Assembly: GCA_049322355.1 (NCBI GenBank)
Contig: JBMORG010000001.1
Span: forward strand, 186,001-250,000
From: 0-14-0-80-60-11 sp049322355
GTDB taxonomy: Bacteria > Desulfobacterota > Desulfobaccia > Desulfobaccales > 0-14-0-80-60-11
DNA length: 64,000 nt
Direction of reading: 5' to 3'
A program made the position numbers and the translations under genes. Position 1 is the stretch's first letter, and every line of letters begins with the position of its first letter. Positions 1 to 8,718 of this stretch are shown one piece after another. The notes under the pieces are model-generated. The model did no database searches. It had not been told where the DNA came from and saw nothing but the letters and a program-made list of their open reading frames with translations.

Positions 1-223
1 CTCCGGATCCGGCCCCGGCCTGGCCCTGCTCCTGACGCCCCACAAAGATGCCCACCACTGCCGGCCCCACCGCGTCCACCACTTTAATGACGGCCCGAGA
101 GTAGGCATCCAAAAGTTCCGCGTCCGAGGTTCCGGAGGGTTCAACCTCACAACGACCCTGGTCAGAGTCTGTATATCCTTCACCGCTAATAAGCCTTAAA
201 GCTCGTTTCACCTGATTACTCAT
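1..223 (-). CDS. HtrA/DegP-like serine protease, N-terminal fragment (runs off the window)
   Basis: Only the first ~74 codons are present. After a polar leader, the sequence around residues 35-60 (LLDAYSRAVIKVVDAVGPAVV) resembles the segment preceding the trypsin-like domain of S1C/HtrA periplasmic or cytoplasmic proteases, and it continues into a Gly/Ser-rich stretch that normally leads into the first beta strands. The ATG at 223 is chosen because a GATAGGG element lies 6 nt upstream; an in-frame ATG at 229 is possible but would abut that element. The catalytic triad and PDZ domains lie outside the window, so the family call rests on a short segment. No signal peptide is evident at this start. 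Confidence 0.55.
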   Translation of the reverse strand, partial: MSNQVKRALRLISGEGYTDSDQGRCEVEPSGTSDAELLDAYSRAVIKVVDAVGPAVVGIFVGRQEQGQAGAGSG

Positions 224-311
224 AATCATCCCTATCTTAAAAGGAAAACCAGGACGGCGGCCTCGGCCCCTATCCTGGAGTAGTTTTTGGGTCACTTAAT
301 TGTTTTTTAGC

Positions 312-328
312 ACAGGCCTCCGGCCTGT
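312..328. repeat. Short intergenic palindrome (ACAGGCC-TCC-GGCCTGT)
   Basis: A perfect 7-bp stem with a 3-nt loop sits between cydB and the protease gene. It is not followed by a T-run on the minus strand, so it is a poor intrinsic terminator for cydAB. A related sequence of the type ACCGGCGAGACGCCTGTGCC occurs near 37742-37763, suggesting a dispersed intergenic repeat family. Confidence 0.4.
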
Positions 329-385
329 CGGAACCACTAGCTTTGGTTCAATTATATCCTATTTTTGACCATGTGTCACTAACTC

Positions 386-1402
386 TCATTCCTCGTAAGC
401 ACCGTAGCCGCTCCGGGTGACCTTGCCCCGGAATACCAGGTACTGATAACCGTTATAGATCAGCATGACCGGCAGCACAACCGCAACGAGGCCGAGCATG
501 GTCACCAGGGTCTGGGGAGGGGCCGCGGCCGCAGTAAGGGTGATGGTGGGGGGAATGACGTAGGGGTGTAGGCTGGCGGCACCTGAAAACATGGCCAGGG
601 CAAAAAATACCACGCTCCAGACGAAGGGGGCGGTCTCTTGAAGTTTCAAGAGGCTCCGGATGAGCAGGATGAAAGCCATTGCGGCCAGCAGGAAGGGGCC
701 AAAGGTCAGCCAGGCATCGGGAAAGGTGAACCATTTGCGGGCTAGCAAGGGGTGCGTATGAATGGACCACCCGCCCAGAGCCACGGCCAGGACCAAAAGC
801 GACCAGGCCCCCACCTTGGCATAGCGGTAACCGTCGGCCTGGGCGTCACCTGCGGTTTTCAGGATGAGCCAGGTGGCGCCCAGGAGCACGTAGCCCCCGA
901 GCAGGGCCAGGGCCACCAGAGCTGCAAAGGGGTTAAGCCAGTCCCACACCCCACCCACGAAATTATCCCCCTGCATTTTGAAGCCGGAGAGAAAGCCGCC
1001 CAGCGCAAAGCCCTGGGCCAGCGCGGCGATTAGGCTTCCTAGGCCGAAGGCCAGATTCCAGGGGCGCTTGTCCTGGGACTCTTCCCGGAAGTCGAAGGAC
1101 ACCCCCCGGAAGGCCAGGGCGATGACCATCAGGATTACGGGAATATAAAGCGCGGAAAAAATCACCCCATAGGCCAGGGGAAAGGCCCCGAAGAACAACC
1201 CGCCCAGGACCACCAGCCAGGTGAGGTTGGCGTGCCAGACAGGGCCGATGCTGCCCATGAGGAGGCTGCGGCGGTTTTCATCCTGGGTGAACAGGGAAAG
1301 GATGCCGATGCCCAGGTCGAAACCGTCCAGAACCACCGCCAGGAAAAGCACAAAACCCAAAATGGCGAACCAGATATCCGGGAGCATCAATTCCATGGCC
1401 AC
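386..1402 (-). CDS. cydB: Cytochrome bd quinol oxidase subunit II
   Basis: A 338-residue polytopic protein with about eight or nine hydrophobic helices, the usual CydB length. The N-terminal segment WFAILGFVLFLAVVLDGFDL carries the GFDLG motif typical of the family, and RGVSFDFR near residue 100 matches the conserved RGVAFEFR region. It forms the membrane heterodimer with CydA that reduces O2 to water using quinol, giving oxygen tolerance or microaerobic respiration. Its start overlaps the 3' end of cydA by 16 nt, so the two are translationally coupled. No cydX-like small ORF was recognised downstream. Confidence 0.95.
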   Translation of the reverse strand: MAMELMLPDIWFAILGFVLFLAVVLDGFDLGIGILSLFTQDENRRSLLMGSIGPVWHANLTWLVVLGGLFFGAFPLAYGVIFSALYIPVILMVIALAFRGVSFDFREESQDKRPWNLAFGLGSLIAALAQGFALGGFLSGFKMQGDNFVGGVWDWLNPFAALVALALLGGYVLLGATWLILKTAGDAQADGYRYAKVGAWSLLVLAVALGGWSIHTHPLLARKWFTFPDAWLTFGPFLLAAMAFILLIRSLLKLQETAPFVWSVVFFALAMFSGAASLHPYVIPPTITLTAAAAPPQTLVTMLGLVAVVLPVMLIYNGYQYLVFRGKVTRSGYGAYEE

Positions 1403-2781
1403 GCTCCTGTGCCCAACCTGGCTTTGCCCGGCACCGGCCGGGTGAGATCGGGGCCCTTTTTAATGATCTGCCAGGCAAAGATCATCAAGGCCGTGAACAG
1501 AATGGTATAAATAGCGGTATAAGCAAAGAGAGAGGTGCCCACCGTGGCGGCAGGCAGTGGCGTGGCTCCGTCGGTGGTGCGCAGCAAACCGTAAATTATC
1601 CAGGGCTGGCGGCCCACCTCCCGGGTGATCCAGCCTGTCTCAATGGCCACCAGCCCGGATGGAATGGCGGCCACCCAGGCGTAGAGCAGCCATTTGTTTT
1701 GACTGATGCGCTCCGGGGTTAACCAACCCTGGCGCCAGTACCACAGAGTCAAAAGCATAAGCAGGACCAGCCCGAACCCCACCGCAATCATGATCCGGAA
1801 GGTATAAAACGGCAAAAGGATGGGAGGCTGGTCCTCCGGGGGAAAATCCCGCAACCCCTTCACCTGGCCGGTCAAAGAGTGGGTAACCAGTAGGCTTAAA
1901 CCGTAGGGGATGGTGAGAAAAGTCCAGTCGTTGTCCTGCTTGGCCGGGTTGGGCCAGGCCAGCAGTTTCCAGGACGCGCCTTGCCCCGGCGGATTGGTCT
2001 CCCAATGGGCTTCCATGGCTCCCAGTTTGGTGGGCTGGGTATGGAAAACGCTGCGGCCCGAGCCGTCTCCCAGGTAGATTTGCAAGGGTGCGATAATGAC
2101 GGCCGCCACCAGCGCCACCTTGAAGGACCGGGTGAAAAAGTCCACGTGGCGCTGCTTCAGGAGGTACCAGGCGCTGAGGCCGCCCATCACGAACAGGGTG
2201 TATTCGATGCAGGCCACCCACATGTGAGTTACCCCCCAGGGCATGTCGGGGTTGAACAGGCCGGCCCAGAAGCTGGTGGAGATATAGCGGCTGCCGTCCC
2301 AGTGTCCGCCGGACGGGGTTTGCATCCAGGAATTGGCCACCATGATCCAGAAGGCGGACAGCGACGCTCCCAAAGCCACCATGCAAGTGGCGAAAAAATG
2401 GGCCTTGCGGGAGACCCGGTTCCAGCCGAAGAGCATGATGCCCAGGAATCCCGCTTCCAGCATGAAGGCCAATACCGTTTCAAAGCCTAGAATGTTGCCG
2501 AAAAACCCACCGGTGGCCGCGGAAAATTTGCCCCAGTTGGTGCCGAACTGGAACTCCAGGGGAACGCCGCTCACTACGCCCACGGCGAAGTTGAGCAGGA
2601 AGAACTTGCCCCAGAAGCGGGTGTGATGATAGTAGGCGTCGTCTCCGGTTTTGAGCCACAGGCCCTCCATCACCACCAGCATGAGGCTTAGGCCGACGGA
2701 CATGGCCGCCCAGGAAATGTGAAACATGGTGGTCAGGGCAAACTGCAGCCGGGATAGCATTACAGAGGCGGACCCCTCCAT
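1387..2781 (-). CDS. cydA: Cytochrome bd quinol oxidase subunit I
   Basis: This 464-residue membrane protein has the family landmarks: SRLQFALT near residue 10 followed by the heme-ligand histidine in TMFH, FWGK and EFQFGTNW around residues 57-83, the GFE and LEAGF acidic residues near 100-110, and GRQPW near residue 390. The length and the short region between helices VI and VII suggest a short Q-loop (CIO-like) subtype rather than the long E. coli type. The ATG at 2781 has a GGAGG element 7 nt upstream. It is the first gene of the cydAB operon and carries hemes b558, b595 and d. In an otherwise anaerobic gene set it probably serves O2 detoxification. Confidence 0.95.
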   Translation of the reverse strand: MEGSASVMLSRLQFALTTMFHISWAAMSVGLSLMLVVMEGLWLKTGDDAYYHHTRFWGKFFLLNFAVGVVSGVPLEFQFGTNWGKFSAATGGFFGNILGFETVLAFMLEAGFLGIMLFGWNRVSRKAHFFATCMVALGASLSAFWIMVANSWMQTPSGGHWDGSRYISTSFWAGLFNPDMPWGVTHMWVACIEYTLFVMGGLSAWYLLKQRHVDFFTRSFKVALVAAVIIAPLQIYLGDGSGRSVFHTQPTKLGAMEAHWETNPPGQGASWKLLAWPNPAKQDNDWTFLTIPYGLSLLVTHSLTGQVKGLRDFPPEDQPPILLPFYTFRIMIAVGFGLVLLMLLTLWYWRQGWLTPERISQNKWLLYAWVAAIPSGLVAIETGWITREVGRQPWIIYGLLRTTDGATPLPAATVGTSLFAYTAIYTILFTALMIFAWQIIKKGPDLTRPVPGKARLGTGAWPWN

Positions 2782-2905
2782 TCGTCATCCTCCGGAGCTG
2801 GTATCCCTTTTAATATAACTACAAACTCCGAGGGTGCAAACTTGCAGAATTTTTCAGAACAAGGCGAACCGGCGCCAACTTCCCTTCTCTTCGCAACAGG
2901 CCAAG

Positions 2906-3946
2906 CTAATCAAATTCCAGGGCCGGGAGCAGCTCATAACCCTCCACTAAGTTCTGGGCCTTGCGGACCACTTCCGGAGGAAACAGATTCAAATCGGCAG
3001 AAAAGAAATCATACTGGGGCAGGTAACGCAAGATCAATTCCGCCAGGGCTAGCGCCTGGACACGGTCCCGGCTCCGTTTGGCCGGGTCCCGGTCCTGTTG
3101 CTGGCTCAGCCAGAGCTTGTGCAAGGCTAAGGTCCGGGGGTCAGGGGCCGCCATGGTGGCCGGGGTGCCCCGTTTGCCGATGACTACCTGGGAAAACCTG
3201 GGGGTGTTAAGCAGTGCGGTCAGGTCGCCAGATTCAGCGGGCACCATGGGCCCATGAGAATCATTAGGCGCAGGCCTGATCTGGTCCCGTACCATTGGGG
3301 GCCGGATTAATCTGACTAGAAAGCCTCTATTATTGACAGCCTGGCAGTCGTTGCCCGGGAGAGCACAAAAGGACCGATCGGCCCGGCGCAGCAGGCGCAG
3401 GAATTGGTCCGGCGGCACTGTTGCTGACCCCGCTAAAGTGAGATGGTGGCTGGCGCCCGACCAAAAAGGCGAATTTTTAGGAGTGTCAATAAAGACTCCC
3501 GCGGCAAATTCGAAGACATACAGGGCAGGGGTGCCAATCACCGCCAGGGGCGCGCCGGGCAGACCTTCTTCCTCCAGGCGGTGCACAATCCGGATGATGG
3601 TCTCGGGGACTCGGTTGATTAGGGCTGCCCGGCAAAACCTGGCGGCGATAGCCAATTGCTCACGCCGATGACGGAGTTGGGAGGAGGCCTCCAGGCGCTG
3701 GCGCCCAAATTCGTCGTGAAGACGTTCCGTGGTGGGAGACCGGGGGCCAAGGCTTTCGCCGTTCCCCCGGCGGTCCCGGTATTTATACAGGTAGTGCCTA
3801 CCTTTGATTATCTTCCAATGCATCCCCCCTTTATACGGCAAAAGGGCTTTCAGGCTGTCCCGATAGGCGCGGTGAGCCTGGCCGGCCCGGTCCAGGGTCT
3901 CTTGTTGGGTTTTCTGGAACTCGCGAAAAGAATATTCTGCTGCCAT
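2906..3946 (-). CDS. GSU2403-like nucleotidyltransferase-fold protein, acidic motif apparently lost
   Basis: The 346-residue protein resembles the GSU2403 family: an N-terminal helical segment with LPYKGGMHWKIIKGRHYLY and SLGPRS, a central VIGTPALYVFEFAAGV stretch that aligns with the start of the nucleotidyltransferase fold, and a C-terminal ALHKLWLSQQQDRDPAKRSRD segment. In members I remember, the central stretch is followed by a T-x-D-I-D-L acidic motif; here the corresponding place reads SGASHHLTLAGSA with no aspartate pair. The fold may be kept while catalysis is lost. It is a single gene between cydA and the large oxidoreductase gene; no partner is evident. The family call is from memory of conserved segments. 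Confidence 0.6.
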   Translation of the reverse strand: MAAEYSFREFQKTQQETLDRAGQAHRAYRDSLKALLPYKGGMHWKIIKGRHYLYKYRDRRGNGESLGPRSPTTERLHDEFGRQRLEASSQLRHRREQLAIAARFCRAALINRVPETIIRIVHRLEEEGLPGAPLAVIGTPALYVFEFAAGVFIDTPKNSPFWSGASHHLTLAGSATVPPDQFLRLLRRADRSFCALPGNDCQAVNNRGFLVRLIRPPMVRDQIRPAPNDSHGPMVPAESGDLTALLNTPRFSQVVIGKRGTPATMAAPDPRTLALHKLWLSQQQDRDPAKRSRDRVQALALAELILRYLPQYDFFSADLNLFPPEVVRKAQNLVEGYELLPALEFD

Positions 3947-4077
3947 TACTATCCTTCAAAAGAATATATAATATAATATGAAGGATAAATTATTTTAGAT
4001 CAACAAATTTTTATTGCCAAAACTTTATTAATTTGCGATAAAAATTCCACTAGGTTTTTGTAAAGGAGATAGCCACC

Positions 4078-7000
4078 ATGAGACCCAGCACCGAAATCGA
4101 TACCTTGCGCCAGCAACTCCCCTATCATCGGCTGCGCCAGACCCGAAAAGGCAAAGTCCTGCCCATCGACTGGCCGACGGAATGGGAACGCTTCGATGCC
4201 AATGAACTTTTTGCCTTCGATATGGAATCCATTCCGAAAACCATGCTGGAGAATATGCAGAAACGTCAGGATGTCTTGATGGACGGGAACCAGGCGGCCA
4301 TTTCGGTTTTGACCCGTCTGGTGGATGGGCTTTGCGGCTATCCCATTACCCCTTCCACCCCCATTGCCGAAAACTTTGCCCGGGTGGCGGCCAACGGCCA
4401 GAAGAACCTGTTCGGCAATGAACTCATGTACTTCCAACCCTCAGATGAACTTTCGGCCCTGGCCGCGGTGGAGGCCATGGCCTGTCAGGGTGGGCGCTAC
4501 GCTGACAACACCTCCTCCCAGGGTCTGCTCCTTAAAACCAAGAACCTCTTTTCCGTAGCCGGCAAGCGCCTGCCGGTGGTCATGACCGTGATGGCCCGGG
4601 AGGTCAATAAAGGTTCTTTGAGCATCCACTGTGGCCATACTGATTTTTATGCGGTGCGCAACGCCGGCTGGGCCCAATTGGTGAGCGCGGATAACCAGGA
4701 ACTGCATGAACTGTTGCCTGTGGCCTTCAAAGTGAGCGAACTCAAGCAGGTGATGATGCCCACCATGGTCATCGGTGATGGCTTCATTAAGAGCCACGCC
4801 ATCGAGAACATCAAGGAACTTTCCGACGCCTTCCTGGAGTATTACGTGGGGCCGCCTAACCGGTTATATCAGCCCAACTTCGAGCACGGCACCCTTACCG
4901 GCACCTTCACTGACACAGATCTGACCATGGAAGGGCAGGTGGCCCAGGACCTGGCGTACCGCTTTTTCCGGCGGGGCTTTACCCTGGCCATGAATATCAT
5001 GAACAAGATTCTGGGGACCAACCTCAAGGTGGTGGAATGTTACCGCACCGAAGACGCCGACATGGTGGTGGTTATTTTGGGCTCCGCCGCAGGGGTGGTC
5101 AAGGATGTGGTGGACTATTACCGGGATGTGAAGGGCTATAAGATCGGGGTAGTGCGGCCGGTGCTGTTCAACCCGCCTTGCTATGAAGAACTGGCTTACG
5201 GCATACGCAAGGCCAAGGTGATCTCCGTCCTGGAGCGCTCCGGCACAGCCCACAACCAGCTTCTTCTGGCGGATGTGCAGGCCGCTTTACAGATTTCTCT
5301 CCGGGCTGGCCGGGAAGGCAAAAAAGAGCATCGCATCTATGGCCGCCAAGATATGCCCACCCTGTTTCACGGGGTCTATGGCCTGGGCAGCAAGGATTTC
5401 AACAAATATGACGCTGCCGCAGTGGTGGAGAACATGCTGTCGTTTTTCGAAAAGAAGCGGCGGTTTCACCGGGATTTTTATGTGGGCATCGAAGGTCCCC
5501 TGACCCTGAGGCCTGCGCCACTCCCCGGCTATCTGGAACGGGAGTTGGGAATGACCTTCATCGGGGTGGGTGCCGAAGGCGTCAAGACCGCACTGGAGTC
5601 CGCAGCCTTGATTTACGCCCAGGATGTGGGCACCGGCAAAAAATACATCCAGTCCGGAGCCCGCTACGGCGCGGCGCGCAAAGGTGCCCCGGTCTTTATG
5701 AATCTGCGCATCTCTTCGCAGCCCATTCGCAACTCCTCGGAACTTACGGAACGGGATGTCCTGGCCTTTTTCAACGAAAAATTCCTCTCGGACCAGATTC
5801 TGCGGGAATATGTGGGCGGCCTGAAAGAAAACGGCCTCCTGGTGATCAACACCCCCAAAAGCTGCTACGATATCATGGCTACTTTTCCGTCTCAGGTACA
5901 GTCCCTGATCAAGTACCGCCGGATTAAAATCATGACCATCGACGGCACCCGGGCCGCACTCCAGCACTTGAACCGGAATCTCCCCGGCGCGGCTTTCCTG
6001 GGACTCATCAACCAGGAGATGGGCATCCTGCCCGGCCGGGAATTTGAGCAGCGGTTCAAGAAAATCCTGGAAAAGAAACTGGGCACCAAAAAGCGGGAAA
6101 TGCTGGAGTCCAATATCGCTCTGCTCAAGTACGGCGTCGATAATGCCTCCGGCCACGTCAGCGAAAAGGCCCCTGGGGCCATCGCCCTGGATGCCACCGC
6201 CCCCGCCTACACCCCGCCCCTGCCCGAGAACTTCGGCCAAGGGCCGAGAACTGCGGGGCTGCCAGTGGTCCTCACCGAGAAAGACCAGATGGGCATTATC
6301 AAGCCGGTGAACCTGATGGACAACTACCAGGAAGTTTTCTACCAGGATATGATTAAACCCATCCTGGACGGGAAAAAAGTCCCCTGGGACCATTTCCTGC
6401 CCATCGTGCCCGCGGGCACCAGCCGCTTCCGGGATATGAGCTATATCGGCACCCAGTTGCCGGTCTATGACCCCGCCAAGTGCATTGCCTGCGGCCTGTG
6501 CACCGCTTCCTGCCCCGATTCGGCCCTCATTTCCACGGTCACCGACCGCCCGGTGGACGGCGACGGCGCGGGCCGCTTCTTCAAAAAGTTCAAGAGCCCG
6601 CCCAAGGGTATTCCCTGGGAGCACTTCGCGTTGAATATTAACGCGGATCCCAGCGCCTGCAAGGGTTGCGGGGTGTGCGCCCAGGTGTGTCCCACCGATG
6701 CCCTGAAAATGATGGATAAAAACGATTTAAGCGGCGAATACTTCCTCCCCGAGGCCTGCCGGGAGTGGGACAACACCGTGAACTTGGCCCCCTACGTGGA
6801 CAAGCTGTCCCTTAACCACCAGGTGCTTTTTGTCTACTCCAAGCTCTATCCCGGCAAGCACACTCTGTGCCCGGGCTGTTCCGAAGGGGTGATCAACCTG
6901 CTGACCTTCTTTGCGGCGGAGTCCCTGCGCAACAACCCCCAGGGCATCGCCACTTTTTACCAGGGCCTCAAGATCCTGTCGGAGAAGAACAAGCGGGCCA

Positions 7001-7959
7001 TAGAGCACATGCTGGATCATGGCTTCAACATTTATTCCATCAACGCCACCGGCTGCGACCAGGTCTCTGAACTGGTGAACCCCTTCAACACCCGGATGTA
7101 CCCTTCGGGTCACTATGGTTTCGGCACCGCTTCGGCTGCGGCTCTGGGAGCCAAGTTCGCCCTGGACCAGGCCTACCAGAACCGCTATAAGAGCGTGCTC
7201 ACCAAGATCATTGTTTTCGCCGGGGACGGGGCCATTTACGACATCGGCAATGGCCCCTTTAACCATGCTCTGGGCGAAAACTTTGACATCACCTGGGTAA
7301 TCTTCAACAATGAAGGTTACATGAACACCGGGATGCAGAAGTCCGGGGCCACCCGCTTCGGGTCCGACCGCTCCACTTCGCCCATCGGTAAAAAATATGC
7401 GGGCAAGACCACCTTGCACCGCCGGATCATCAGCCAGGCCATGGCCATCTCTCACGTTTACGCGGCCAAGCTCACCATTGACAATCCCTTTTACGCCATC
7501 AAGATCCTCAAGGAGGCCATCGCCTACAACGGCCCCTCCCTGGTGGAGTTCTTCTCTGCCTGTCCTACGGGCCACGTCACCCACGACTGGGCCGGGCCGC
7601 TCATCTCCAGGATGATGGTGGAATCCCGGAAATGGCAGGTGGCGGTGCGGCGCCCCTTCCAGCGCATCGACATCTCGGGCAACCCCGCCCCGGACCTGAT
7701 TTACCCCAAGGAAGGCAAGTCTTTTAAGCGGGGCATCAAAAGGGACGCAGCCACCTTCTTCGACGTGGTGTCCATGCTGGGCCAATATAACCAGCACATC
7801 AAGACGGTGAAAAGCGGCGACATCCCGGAGATCGTCCGGATCAACGAAACCGTCAGCCTCTTCCGGTGGCTCCGGAACCAATACATGGCCGGCTACCGGG
7901 ACACCATGCCCTCGGAAGAGGAAGTGGAGCGCATCGTGGAGGAGCGGTACCGGTTGTAA
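4078..7959 (+). CDS. Fused 2-oxoacid (pyruvate):ferredoxin oxidoreductase-like protein
   Basis: A 1293-residue single-chain enzyme with the PFOR domain order. Residues ~65-290 are the alpha/pyrimidine-binding domain (YPITPSTP, TSSQGLLLK, HCGHTDF). Residues ~320-430 are the transketolase-C-like domain, ~465-690 the gamma domain (VGAEGVKTAL). Around 800-880 there are two 4Fe-4S clusters (CIACGLCTASC, CKGCGVCAQVC). The thiamine-diphosphate domain follows with CPGCSEG and GDGAIYDIGNG. It should oxidise a 2-oxoacid with CoA to acyl-CoA, CO2 and reduced ferredoxin in the cytoplasm. It is about 100 residues longer than common NifJ proteins and the motifs diverge (for example GHTDF where classical enzymes have DHSDV), so the substrate is uncertain. 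The ATG has AAAGGAG upstream. It is monocistronic and ends at a good terminator. Confidence 0.82.
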   Translation: MRPSTEIDTLRQQLPYHRLRQTRKGKVLPIDWPTEWERFDANELFAFDMESIPKTMLENMQKRQDVLMDGNQAAISVLTRLVDGLCGYPITPSTPIAENFARVAANGQKNLFGNELMYFQPSDELSALAAVEAMACQGGRYADNTSSQGLLLKTKNLFSVAGKRLPVVMTVMAREVNKGSLSIHCGHTDFYAVRNAGWAQLVSADNQELHELLPVAFKVSELKQVMMPTMVIGDGFIKSHAIENIKELSDAFLEYYVGPPNRLYQPNFEHGTLTGTFTDTDLTMEGQVAQDLAYRFFRRGFTLAMNIMNKILGTNLKVVECYRTEDADMVVVILGSAAGVVKDVVDYYRDVKGYKIGVVRPVLFNPPCYEELAYGIRKAKVISVLERSGTAHNQLLLADVQAALQISLRAGREGKKEHRIYGRQDMPTLFHGVYGLGSKDFNKYDAAAVVENMLSFFEKKRRFHRDFYVGIEGPLTLRPAPLPGYLERELGMTFIGVGAEGVKTALESAALIYAQDVGTGKKYIQSGARYGAARKGAPVFMNLRISSQPIRNSSELTERDVLAFFNEKFLSDQILREYVGGLKENGLLVINTPKSCYDIMATFPSQVQSLIKYRRIKIMTIDGTRAALQHLNRNLPGAAFLGLINQEMGILPGREFEQRFKKILEKKLGTKKREMLESNIALLKYGVDNASGHVSEKAPGAIALDATAPAYTPPLPENFGQGPRTAGLPVVLTEKDQMGIIKPVNLMDNYQEVFYQDMIKPILDGKKVPWDHFLPIVPAGTSRFRDMSYIGTQLPVYDPAKCIACGLCTASCPDSALISTVTDRPVDGDGAGRFFKKFKSPPKGIPWEHFALNINADPSACKGCGVCAQVCPTDALKMMDKNDLSGEYFLPEACREWDNTVNLAPYVDKLSLNHQVLFVYSKLYPGKHTLCPGCSEGVINLLTFFAAESLRNNPQGIATFYQGLKILSEKNKRAIEHMLDHGFNIYSINATGCDQVSELVNPFNTRMYPSGHYGFGTASAAALGAKFALDQAYQNRYKSVLTKIIVFAGDGAIYDIGNGPFNHALGENFDITWVIFNNEGYMNTGMQKSGATRFGSDRSTSPIGKKYAGKTTLHRRIISQAMAISHVYAAKLTIDNPFYAIKILKEAIAYNGPSLVEFFSACPTGHVTHDWAGPLISRMMVESRKWQVAVRRPFQRIDISGNPAPDLIYPKEGKSFKRGIKRDAATFFDVVSMLGQYNQHIKTVKSGDIPEIVRINETVSLFRWLRNQYMAGYRDTMPSEEEVERIVEERYRL

Positions 7960-7985
7960 AATCAGTCGGCCCAAGATAATCTTAG

Positions 7986-8020
7986 GGGGTCAGGGGTTCC
8001 CTGGCCCCTTATTTATTTTA
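7986..8020 (+). terminator. Intrinsic terminator of the PFOR-like gene
   Basis: A 10-bp stem GGGGTCAGGG / CCCTGGCCCC (one G-T pair) with a 3-nt loop is followed directly by TTATTTATTTT. It lies 26 nt after the stop codon of the large oxidoreductase gene and before the next gene on the same strand. Confidence 0.8.
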
Positions 8021-8043
8021 AGTGCAGCTGGTTTGCTCAAAAC

Positions 8044-8718
8044 ATGAACGACCTGGATATCGAGTATCGCGTAAGCCCCCGGCGCAAGAATATTGCTCTC
8101 AAGGTCACGGCGGAAGGCCGGCTGGTGGTGACTATGCCCCGCGGGACCTCGCGGGAAAATCTCGCCAAGGTTTTGGAGAAACACGGCGCCTGGATTCAGC
8201 GCAAGGTGGCGGAACGCCAGGAGGCTTGGGGACAGCTTAAAGAAGGGGAAGCCTACCTCCTGGGCGAGGCTTTCCGGCTCACGGTACTAAAAGGCACGCC
8301 GGGAGTTGTAACCCTGAACGGCAAAGAAGTGCGGGTGCCGCTGCCGGAGGGGGCCGATCTTTGGTCCCGCTTGGTTGCCTGGTACGCTGAGCGCGCCTTT
8401 GGGCTGCTCCGGGAGCGGGTGAAGCATTTTGCGGCCATTATGGACCTGGCGCCGGGTCCGGTGGAACTTAAAGGCTGGAAGCGGCGTTGGGGGGAGTGCC
8501 ACCCTGACGGCGCCCTGAAATTCAATTGGCGCCTCATCCTGCTGCCGCCCGAAATTATCGACTACGTGGTGGTGCACGAACTGGCCCACCTCGAAGTCCC
8601 CGGTCACAACCCCCGCTTCTGGGGCGTCGTGGCAAAGGTATTGCCGGACTACGCCCACCGGCGCCACTGGCTCAACCGCGCCGGCGCGCCGTTTCTGTTG
8701 TGGAGAGTTATGGAATAG
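8044..8718 (+). CDS. YgjP-like (DUF45) zinc metallopeptidase-type protein
   Basis: The 224-residue protein matches the YgjP/SprT-like family: an N-terminal beta-rich part (ISPRR-like segment IEYRVSPRRKNIALKV, then MPRGTS) and a C-terminal catalytic part with KGWKRRWGEC followed by VVHELAHLEVPGHNPRFW. HELAH is the HExxH zinc site and the downstream His in GHNPRFW is the expected third ligand. Members are soluble proteins of poorly known function, often near restriction or DNA-repair genes, but not here. Its 3' end overlaps the convergent antiporter gene by 11 nt. Confidence 0.85.
   Translation: MNDLDIEYRVSPRRKNIALKVTAEGRLVVTMPRGTSRENLAKVLEKHGAWIQRKVAERQEAWGQLKEGEAYLLGEAFRLTVLKGTPGVVTLNGKEVRVPLPEGADLWSRLVAWYAERAFGLLRERVKHFAAIMDLAPGPVELKGWKRRWGECHPDGALKFNWRLILLPPEIIDYVVVHELAHLEVPGHNPRFWGVVAKVLPDYAHRRHWLNRAGAPFLLWRVME

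Noticed and set aside
312..328. Palindrome after cydB as the cydAB terminator
   Set aside because: On the minus strand the stem is followed by an A-run, not a T-run.
5287..7974. Long minus-strand ORFs (445 and 415 codons) opposite the PFOR-like gene
   Set aside because: They are antisense shadows of a high-GC coding sequence, with low-complexity Gly/His/Val-rich products and no ribosome sites; the plus-strand protein has clear domains throughout.
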